Shown in pieces: positions 57,924-64,000 of a stretch of 64,000 bases of DNA (positions are counted from its first letter, which is position 1; every line of letters starts with the position of its first letter). A program made the translations under genes and the position numbers. The notes under the pieces were generated by a model. That model had not been told where the DNA came from. It worked only from the letters and a program-made list of their open reading frames with translations, and did no database searches. The DNA is from Actinomycetota bacterium. Lineage in GTDB: Bacteria > Actinomycetota > Acidimicrobiia > Acidimicrobiales > Ilumatobacteraceae. The DNA lies in NCBI GenBank assembly GCA_009702045.1, contig WLIV01000006.1, positions 62,001 through 126,000 on the forward strand. The letters run 5' to 3'.

Positions 57924-59438
57924 TTAGCCGAACTCGACACCCTGGGCCAACGGCAGTTCGTTGGAGTAGTTGATCGTGTTCGTGGCCCGGCGCATGTAGC
58001 CCTTCCACGCGTCGCTGCCGCTCTCGCGGCCGCCACCGGTGGACTTCTCGCCACCGAACGCGCCACCGATCTCGGCACCGCTGGGCCCGATGTTCACGTT
58101 GGCGATCCCGCAATCGCTGCCCGCAGCGGACATGAATCGCTCGGCGTCGCGCAGGTCGGTGGTGAAGATGCTGCTGGCCAGACCCTGTGGCACCTCGTTG
58201 TGCAGGTGGACCGCCTCATCGAAGGTGTCGTACGCCATCACGTACAGGATCGGGGCGAACGTCTCGGTGTGCACGATGGCCGTCTGTCCGGGCATGGCGA
58301 CGATCGCCGGGCGCACGTAGGCCGCGTCGGGCATCTGCTCGGCGAAGTGCCGTTCGCCACCGACGACAACGGTGCCACCGTCGGCCTGTGCTGTGTGGAT
58401 CGCCGCGTGCATGCGATCGAGGCTGCCCACCGTGACGAGTGGGCCCACGAGCGTGGCCTTGTCGAGCGGACTGCCGACCGGCAGGCTGGCGAAGGCGGTG
58501 GAGAGGCGACTGACCACCTCATCAAGGCGCGATGTGTGCACGATGAGGCGGCGCAGGCTGGTGCAGCGCTGCCCCGCTGTGCCAGCCGCGGAGAACGTGA
58601 CACCGCGCACCACTAGTTCGGCGTCGGCGCTGGGCGCGATGATTGCGGCGTTGTTGCCCCCGAGTTCGAGGATGCTGCGACCGAAGCGAGCAGCCACCAC
58701 CGGACCAACCTTGCGGCCCATCGCCGTACTACCCGTGGCCGACACCAGAGGTACACCTTCGTGGGCCACCAGTTCTGCGCCCACCGTGCCGTCGCCGAGC
58801 AGCACCTGGTTCAGGTGGGCCGGCACGTCCAACCCCATCGCAGCTCGCTGCAGCAGTGCGTCGGTGGCGAGGGCGGTGAGCGGGGTGAGTTCGCTGGGCT
58901 TCCACAGCACCGGGTTACCGCACACCAACGCGAGCGCTGCATTCCAGGCCCACACCGCGACGGGGAAATTGAACGCGCTGATGACGACCGTCGGGCCGAG
59001 CGGCAGCCATTGCTCCATCAGTCGGTGACCGGGGCGTTCGCTGGCAATCGTGAGCCCCTGCAGCTGCCGGCTGAGACCGACGGCGTAGTCGCAGATGTCG
59101 ATCATCTCCTGCACTTCGCCGAGCGCCTCGCTCTCGATCTTGCCGGCCTCCAGTTGCACGAGTCGGGCGAGGTCGGCCTTGTGAGTTCGTAACTGCTCGC
59201 CGAGCCGGCGCACGAGCTCACCGCGCACGGGTGCGGGGGTGGTGCGCCACGTGAGGAACGCCGCGCTCGCACGATCCACCGCGGTGGCCACGCTGACGCT
59301 CGCAGCGACGGCCCCGATGATGGTGCCGGTGATCGGTGTGCGGGCCGTGTGCGGCCCGGTACCGAGCGGCGCCGCACCGCATGCACGCAACGAATGGTCG
59401 GCGATGGTGTGCAGGGCGTCTGTGGTGGGGAAGTTCAC
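57924..59438 (-). CDS. ALDH7-type aldehyde dehydrogenase (aminoadipate-semialdehyde / piperideine-6-carboxylate dehydrogenase)
   Basis: 504 residues. SAFNFPVAVWAWN, LELGGNNAAIIAPSAD and GQRCTSLRRL (catalytic Cys) are ALDH motifs. The C-terminus GGAFGGEKSTGGGRESGSD and NTINYSNELPLAQGVEF is diagnostic of the antiquitin/ALDH7 group, which oxidises aminoadipate semialdehyde in lysine breakdown. A LysE-family exporter lies 42 bases upstream on the same strand, which fits a lysine link. Cytoplasmic, NAD-dependent. Confidence 0.92.
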   Translation of the reverse strand: MNFPTTDALHTIADHSLRACGAAPLGTGPHTARTPITGTIIGAVAASVSVATAVDRASAAFLTWRTTPAPVRGELVRRLGEQLRTHKADLARLVQLEAGKIESEALGEVQEMIDICDYAVGLSRQLQGLTIASERPGHRLMEQWLPLGPTVVISAFNFPVAVWAWNAALALVCGNPVLWKPSELTPLTALATDALLQRAAMGLDVPAHLNQVLLGDGTVGAELVAHEGVPLVSATGSTAMGRKVGPVVAARFGRSILELGGNNAAIIAPSADAELVVRGVTFSAAGTAGQRCTSLRRLIVHTSRLDEVVSRLSTAFASLPVGSPLDKATLVGPLVTVGSLDRMHAAIHTAQADGGTVVVGGERHFAEQMPDAAYVRPAIVAMPGQTAIVHTETFAPILYVMAYDTFDEAVHLHNEVPQGLASSIFTTDLRDAERFMSAAGSDCGIANVNIGPSGAEIGGAFGGEKSTGGGRESGSDAWKGYMRRATNTINYSNELPLAQGVEFG

Positions 59439-59480
59439 ACCTTCATCGTGCCACGAACTGCAAGTGTCGCTGACTCGCGG

Positions 59481-60122
59481 TTAACGGTGCGCGCTGTGGC
59501 CGCGCCCGGCTGCAGCGGCGACGAGGCCAAGGCCGATGAACATGCCGCCCGACACCCAGCGGCGCATGATCGGCAGGGTGCGGCCGCGCAACAGCAGGTG
59601 GCGGAAACTGCTCGCCATCAGCGAGTACGTGCTGTTGAACACCGTCGCCAGCAGTACGAAGATCACGCCGAGCACCAACGACTGCATTCCGGCGTGCGGC
59701 TCGTCGGCGTGCACGAACTGGGGGAAGATCGACAGGAAGAACAATGCTGTCTTCGGGTTCAGCATGTTCACCAGCACGCCTTGGCGGAACGCAGCCGTCA
59801 TTGACACGCCGGGCCGGTCGGGGTCGAGTGCCTCTGGCTTGCGCAACAACGTGAGCACACCGGACACGATGAGGTAGATCGCGCCCGCCCACTTCACGAC
59901 GTTGAACGCTGTGGCCGACGCGGCGAGTACGGCGCTCAGGCCCCCGGCCGCTGCCGAGGCCTGCAGCAGGTCGCCGAGTTCAAGTCCGGCGACGGCGGCC
60001 AACCCGACCTCACGTCCGTCGGCGATGCTGCGCTGCAATGTGTAGAGCATCGCCGGCCCGGGGATCATCAACAGGGCAGCAGTTGCCGCGGCGAAGGCGG
60101 CGATCGTTGACCAGTTGGGCAT
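59481..60122 (-). CDS. LysE/RhtB family exporter
   Basis: 213 residues, about six membrane helices. LLMIPGPAMLYTLQRSIADG is the N-terminal family signature (normally PGPxxxxV), and GVLVNMLNPKTALFFLSIFP is the second conserved region (NPK). Exports amino acids or their analogues. 15 bases after the toroid-protein gene and 42 before ALDH7, so part of a five-gene run. Confidence 0.9.
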   Translation of the reverse strand: MPNWSTIAAFAAATAALLMIPGPAMLYTLQRSIADGREVGLAAVAGLELGDLLQASAAAGGLSAVLAASATAFNVVKWAGAIYLIVSGVLTLLRKPEALDPDRPGVSMTAAFRQGVLVNMLNPKTALFFLSIFPQFVHADEPHAGMQSLVLGVIFVLLATVFNSTYSLMASSFRHLLLRGRTLPIMRRWVSGGMFIGLGLVAAAAGRGHSAHR

Positions 60123-60137
60123 GGGGTGATCGTACGA

Positions 60138-61169
60138 TCAGTCGGCCGGGCGAGGCACGAACACGCGACTCGCCGGGCTGGCGCCGGTGATCGCGTCGGC
60201 GGCCAGAATGACGGCAGCTCCGGTGTAGGCGCTGGTTTCCTCGGCGGGGAAGCGCACGAGCGAGGGGTAGACGATGCCGGTGTCGTAGGCACCGTCGGGG
60301 CGACGGTGTGGGCGGGTCCAGGCCAACAGGTCGGTGGCCGTGACGAGGTCGCCGATGACGGCATAGGCGATCGACGCCTCGGCGGTCTCGCTGGCCGTCA
60401 CCCACGGTTCGTCGCTGACGCAGCGGATGCCCTTGCCGTCCATCGCGAATGTTGGCCAGCCGTCGGCCAAGCGGGCGAGGGCCCGGTCGCCGGTGAGACA
60501 CCCCGAGAGCACCGGGTAGTACCAGTCCATCGCCCAGCGTTCCTTCGGTTCGAACGCCTCGGGGTGGTCGTCGATGCACTGTGCCAGAAGGTCGGCTGCT
60601 GCCGTCCAGTCGGGGCGCGGCTCGTGGATCAACTCGGCCAGGAGCGCTCCGCTGCGCAGGGCGTGGACGATGCTGGATGAGCCGGTGAGCAGCGCATAGT
60701 CCCACGGGGCATCGTCGGCGTTGCGAGCCCACAGGATGGTGCCGTTCGCTCGGCGCATGGACAGCACCCAGTCGAGCGAGCGTTGCACCGTGGGCCACAG
60801 ATGGTCGACGAAACCTCGGTCCCAGGTGCACAGCCAGTGGTGCCACACGCCGGTGGCGATGTAGGCGCAGACGTTCGTGTCGAGCTTGGCCTCTTCCACC
60901 GAACCATCGGGCAGGTAGTAGTTCCACCAACTGCCGTCGGGGAGTTGGATGTCGACCAGCCACTCGTAGGCGCGTTCAGCTGGTGCGTGGAGGCCGGCCA
61001 CGTCGAGTGCCATCGCCGTCTCAACATGGTTCCACGGGTCGCAGTGACCGCCTGGAAACCACGGGATCATGCCCGTGTCGAGTTGCAGGGCGGCGATCGA
61101 CTCGGCGGTCTGCACGATCTCGTCGGATGACAACACACCTTCGAGGTGTGGGATGCGCGGACGCGTCAC
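60138..61169 (-). CDS. Alpha/alpha-toroid protein (prenyltransferase / terpene-cyclase-like fold)
   Basis: 343 residues from GTG 61169, whose start overlaps the methyltransferase stop (GTGA). Repeated helical hairpins: AMALDVAGLHAPAERAYEWL, QLPDGSWWNYYLPDGSVEE (like a QW motif), DTNVCAYIATGVWHHW and MRRANGTILWARNADD. Annotated in actinobacteria as prenyltransferase, but no DDxxD or DxDD catalytic motif was found. It may bind or process a glycan or lipid made by the neighbouring GT4 and methyltransferase. Confidence 0.75.
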   Translation of the reverse strand: MTRPRIPHLEGVLSSDEIVQTAESIAALQLDTGMIPWFPGGHCDPWNHVETAMALDVAGLHAPAERAYEWLVDIQLPDGSWWNYYLPDGSVEEAKLDTNVCAYIATGVWHHWLCTWDRGFVDHLWPTVQRSLDWVLSMRRANGTILWARNADDAPWDYALLTGSSSIVHALRSGALLAELIHEPRPDWTAAADLLAQCIDDHPEAFEPKERWAMDWYYPVLSGCLTGDRALARLADGWPTFAMDGKGIRCVSDEPWVTASETAEASIAYAVIGDLVTATDLLAWTRPHRRPDGAYDTGIVYPSLVRFPAEETSAYTGAAVILAADAITGASPASRVFVPRPAD

Positions 61170-61882
61170 GGTTTGGTTCCGTAGACGATGAGGCTCTTGC
61201 CCATCACTGGCGCCAGCGTGCGTTCCAGCAGCGCCATGCCCTTGGGTTGGTTGATGATCTCCCACTCGAGCAACCTGCGGTAGCGGGCCACCAGCGGGTG
61301 ATCGTCGCGGCGCGGGCCGACCGCACACTTCAGCCACCAGTACGGCGAGTGCAGCGCGTGGGCGTGATGGCTGCCGAGCACGGTGAGGCCGGCGGTGCGC
61401 ATCTTCGCCTTCAACTCGGTCTCGCTGTAGATGCGCACATGACCGCCCACCGACTTGGGTGCGTGGTACTCGTCGCTGAGCATCCAGTTGATCTTCTCGG
61501 GGAACCACGTGGGCACCGTGGCGGCGAACGTGCCGCCGGGTCGCAGCACGCGCACCAGTTCGGCGATCGCGTCGGTGTCGGCCTGGATGTGTTCCAGCAC
61601 CTCGCTGGTGATCACGCGGTCGAAGGAGTTGTCCGCGAACGGCAGTCGGGTGGCGTCACCTTGCAACGTGCCGACGTAACGCTCTTCGGGAATCTCGCCA
61701 GCCTCGGCCATCGCACCGAAGGTGTTGCGCGTGGCCACCATTTCGTCTGCGGAATAGTCGAGGGCGACGACACGCGCGCCCAGGCGGGCGAGTTCGAACG
61801 CGTGACGGCCGAAACCGGCTCCGGCGTCGAGCACGAGGTCGCCGGGTTGCACACCCAATCGTCCGAATCGGATGGTCAGCAA
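61166..61882 (-). CDS. Class I SAM-dependent methyltransferase
   Basis: 238 residues. VLDAGAGFGRHAFELA (motif I), VVALDYSADEM (II), LPFADNSFDRVITSEVLEHI (IV) and RVLRPGGTFAATVPTWFPE (V/VI) are typical of UbiE-like methyltransferases. TTG 61882 is the only usable start; the GT4 stop is three bases upstream. Shares an operon with GT4 and the toroid protein. Substrate probably a sugar or lipid carrier. Confidence 0.87.
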   Translation of the reverse strand: MLTIRFGRLGVQPGDLVLDAGAGFGRHAFELARLGARVVALDYSADEMVATRNTFGAMAEAGEIPEERYVGTLQGDATRLPFADNSFDRVITSEVLEHIQADTDAIAELVRVLRPGGTFAATVPTWFPEKINWMLSDEYHAPKSVGGHVRIYSETELKAKMRTAGLTVLGSHHAHALHSPYWWLKCAVGPRRDDHPLVARYRRLLEWEIINQPKGMALLERTLAPVMGKSLIVYGTKP

Positions 61883-61885
61883 TTG

Positions 61886-63214
61886 CTAGATCCGACCGTT
61901 CTTGCGCAACTTCAGCACGTTGGCCGGCATCGCCAGCACTTCCCGGTACTGCTCGACGGTGAGCTGCGCGCAGTGCTTCCAGCTCCAGCGCTCGACGACG
62001 CGCTCGCGGCCCGCTGCGCCGACCCGTGCACGCAATGCGGCGCCTTCGGGGGAGATGTCGAGACCGCGGCGCAGGGCGGCGAGCAGCGACTCGACATCGC
62101 CCGCCTTGCAGCCCAGCACGGTGTCGCCGTCCTTGCCGGTCACCTCGGGCAGTGCGCCGCCATCGGTGGCTACCAGGCAGATGCCGGTGCACATGGCCTC
62201 GATCGCCGGCAGCGAGAAGCCCTCGTACAGGCTGGGCACGACGGCCAGTTCCGCTTCGGCGTAGAGCTCGACGATACGTTCATCGGAAACACCCGACACG
62301 AAGTCGATGTAGGGCCGCAGGCCGAGCTTGTCGATCAGGTCGTTGCTGGCGCCGGCGCGGGGCTTGCCGATGATGGTGAGGCGGATGTCGTCGCGCTCGG
62401 TGCGCAGCTTGGCCATTGCCTCCAGGAGGTAGCTCAGCCCCTTCAACGCGACGTCCGCCGACGCAGTGGTGATCAGGCGGCCGGCCTGTCGTGGCACACC
62501 TGGAAGCGCGGTGAACAGATCGGGGTCGACCCCCACGGGCACCAGGCGCATGCGATCGAGGCTGACGCCCATGTCGGCGTTGATGTCCTTGATGCTGTTC
62601 TCGCTGACGACCACGACGCGCGGCATACGGCTGGCGACACGGCCCTGCATCTTCACGAAGTTGTACCAACGGCCGATACCGCGTCGCTTGCGACGGTTCT
62701 CGGTGTGCTCCATCTCCAACGCCCGGTCGCGGGTGATGGGGTGGTGCAGCGTGACGATCGTGGGGATCATCCGCTCAACGCCGAGGATGCCATAGCCGAG
62801 GCACTGGTTGTCGTGCACCAGGTCGAAGTCGCGCTGGCGCTTCTTCAACTGCTCGTAGATGCGCACGCTGAACGCAAGCGGTTCACCGAACGTTCCCTTC
62901 AGGTGGCTGAGCGACTCCACCCAGTCGCCCTTGGTCTTGAGTTCCCAGTAGCCAGGCATGCGGCCGGGAAAGTGCTCGTTCCACAGGTCGAGGCTGGGCA
63001 GTTCGTGCAGCGGAACGCGCTCGTCGAGCACCGGGTAGGGCTGACCGCTGAACACTTCGACCGTGTGGCCGAGGTCGGCGAGCGCCTTGGTGAGGTGGCG
63101 CGTGTACACACCCTGGCCACCCACGTGGGGCTTGCCCCGGTAGGTGAGGTAGGCGATCTTGAGCGGGGCGTTCGGGTCGAGACCCTTGGCGCCGGCCGGC
63201 GTGACGGCAGACAT
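61886..63214 (-). CDS. Glycosyltransferase family 4
   Basis: 442 residues, GT-B fold. YLTYRGKPHVGGQGVYTRHL binds the acceptor side, RLVPVGVDPDLF precedes the C-terminal domain, and PSLYEGFSLPAIEAM carries the E-x7-E nucleotide-sugar motif. Retaining enzyme; the sugar donor is not predictable. First gene of the run to ALDH7. TAGCCT lies eight bases before ATG 63214, a leaderless promoter candidate. Confidence 0.9.
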   Translation of the reverse strand: MSAVTPAGAKGLDPNAPLKIAYLTYRGKPHVGGQGVYTRHLTKALADLGHTVEVFSGQPYPVLDERVPLHELPSLDLWNEHFPGRMPGYWELKTKGDWVESLSHLKGTFGEPLAFSVRIYEQLKKRQRDFDLVHDNQCLGYGILGVERMIPTIVTLHHPITRDRALEMEHTENRRKRRGIGRWYNFVKMQGRVASRMPRVVVVSENSIKDINADMGVSLDRMRLVPVGVDPDLFTALPGVPRQAGRLITTASADVALKGLSYLLEAMAKLRTERDDIRLTIIGKPRAGASNDLIDKLGLRPYIDFVSGVSDERIVELYAEAELAVVPSLYEGFSLPAIEAMCTGICLVATDGGALPEVTGKDGDTVLGCKAGDVESLLAALRRGLDISPEGAALRARVGAAGRERVVERWSWKHCAQLTVEQYREVLAMPANVLKLRKNGRI

Positions 63215-63222
63215 GGTGAGCC

Positions 63223-63228
63223 AGGCTA
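63223..63228 (-). promoter_or_regulatory. Candidate -10 box for the GT4 operon
   Basis: TAGCCT on the minus strand, eight bases before ATG 63214. The rest of the 63215-63323 gap holds only a short GTGCCG microrepeat near 63294-63312. Confidence 0.35.
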
Positions 63229-63323
63229 CCGGCGCAGAGTTACCCGTGGGTAGCTGGGACTCTTTGTCCTGGTCAGTGCATCAGCAGGAGCACGTGCCGG
63301 TGCCGGTGCCGGTCGCCCAGTGT

Positions 63324-64000
63324 TCACGGTTCAGTGGCCCATTGGAAGGACATTCGCCGTTGCAGTAGGTCGCCGGGTTCCAGACGAGCGGCGCCGCCGA
63401 TGTTGAATGCGTCGGGTGGACCGCTCTGCGGCTCGACGCACAGGGCGTCGTCCAGTTCATCGAACACCACCCAATGGTCGCAGTCGCTGGAGACCGTGAG
63501 GGTCAGCCCGGGGTAGTGCAGGCGGAGCGGTGCGAGTGGACCGGTGAAGCAGTCGTCCCACGGGTGGGGTACCGGATCGATCAGCACGGGCACCGCGATG
63601 TGGTCGAGGTCGCGTCGGTACATCTGGGTGAACTCGAGGTCGGCCGATATCGGCTTCACGAAGCACGGATGCCAGCCGATGACCGCCGGCATCGGCAGTG
63701 CGTTCGCGTACACCGTGAGCAGACAGTTGAGGCCGCGTTCGTGGAGATGGATGTGTTGGTGGGCGGTGCCGCCGAATGGCCAGTCGAGCGCCACCTGCAG
63801 TTCGCAGTGGTCAAGGCCGGCATCGAGCACTTCCCATTCGGCCATGAAGGTGGTGCCGTGAATGGCGTGTGGGGCCAGGTTGATCGGCAGTCGGTAGTTC
63901 AGGCCGTCGAATCGAAACCGCCCATCGCGCACCCGGCCCGCCCACGGGGCCATCGGGAAACTGCCCCAGCCCATCTGCCCGCGCGACGGGTGGTGCTGCA
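63324..64000 (-). CDS. Aldose 1-epimerase family protein, 5' end outside window
   Basis: Interconverts alpha and beta anomers of sugars. The frame is open to base 64000, so the N-terminus is missing; 225 residues are visible. MAPWAGRVRDGRFRFDG, HAIHGTTF (His), VIGWHPCFV (catalytic-site His) and FDELDDALCVEPQSGPPDAF (Glu) are galactose-mutarotase landmarks. GalM would fit with galK-galT, but it lies 20 kb away and the substrate may differ. Confidence 0.85.
   Translation of the reverse strand, partial: QHHPSRGQMGWGSFPMAPWAGRVRDGRFRFDGLNYRLPINLAPHAIHGTTFMAEWEVLDAGLDHCELQVALDWPFGGTAHQHIHLHERGLNCLLTVYANALPMPAVIGWHPCFVKPISADLEFTQMYRRDLDHIAVPVLIDPVPHPWDDCFTGPLAPLRLHYPGLTLTVSSDCDHWVVFDELDDALCVEPQSGPPDAFNIGGAARLEPGDLLQRRMSFQWATEP

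Noticed and set aside
60983-63253. 756-codon plus-strand frame
   Set aside because: It is antisense to the methyltransferase and GT4 genes, with typical high-GC shadow composition and no recognisable domain.
63294-63312. GTGCCG microrepeat as a regulatory element
   Set aside because: Three short copies in high-GC sequence are expected by chance and show no link to a promoter.

Overview
This is a 64-kb stretch of high-GC chromosome from an actinobacterium. Three things support that: a 28-codon gene for the actinobacterial ribosomal protein bL37, a mycothiol-dependent isomerase-type (MMI) protein together with DUF2342 and LPXTG-type surface proteins, and repeated start codons lying 6-9 nt after a TANNNT box, as in leaderless actinobacterial mRNAs. 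The gene mix (acyl-CoA metabolism, an ALDH7-type dehydrogenase, an IWRHPSE-type HtrA-like protein) suggests class Acidimicrobiia, near Ilumatobacter. That placement is an inference, not proven here.

Layout. 1-6590: end of trmB, a DUF1345 membrane protein, a sulfatase/phosphonate monoester hydrolase, a cyclic 2,3-diphosphoglycerate synthetase-like GTPase coupled to carbamate kinase, a double-ACT protein and a secreted EXORDIUM-like protein. 6644-8873: a 2.2-kb cassette bounded by copies of the last 16 bases of ychF, with paired 11-bp arm repeats just inside each end. It holds an HTH-nucleotidyltransferase/HEPN toxin-antitoxin pair and has no integrase. 8856-22538: housekeeping and envelope genes (ychF, LPXTG protein, PHP hydrolase, bL37, prolyl oligopeptidase, L,D-transpeptidase, SDR, TetR, Fe-S PD-(D/E)XK nuclease, acyl-CoA dehydrogenase, tRNA-Leu(UAA), a large membrane protein).

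22561-43299 is the most coherent accessory region. It holds a peptidase, a class V aminotransferase, three serine beta-lactamase-fold hydrolases, an oligopeptide ABC importer without its ATPases, and an eight-gene operon in which all seven junctions overlap by four bases (acyl-CoA ligase, class III aminotransferase, MlrC-like M81 peptidase, asparaginase, two S12 hydrolases, M20 peptidase, GNAT). A MaoC-like gene is divergent from this operon and a TetR gene lies at its far end. Three 17-bp sites of the form CTTGTAC-N3-GTACAA(G/T) sit at the control regions. I read this as a TetR-controlled pathway that imports an unusual peptide or amide, hydrolyses it and takes up the resulting amino or beta-amino acid through CoA chemistry. 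The substrate is unknown.

43286-57866: galK-galT, a lipoprotein, an MFS transporter, enoyl-CoA hydratase plus SDR, a DUF2342 protein with a broken zinc motif, two tandem 64-bp hairpin repeats, an NAD-dependent epimerase-like protein, a catalytically dead HtrA-like protein, moaE, mreB, TesB with a sugar dehydrogenase, and a methyltransferase. 57924-64000: a minus-strand run of GT4 glycosyltransferase, methyltransferase, alpha/alpha-toroid protein, LysE exporter and ALDH7 dehydrogenase, then a truncated aldose 1-epimerase.
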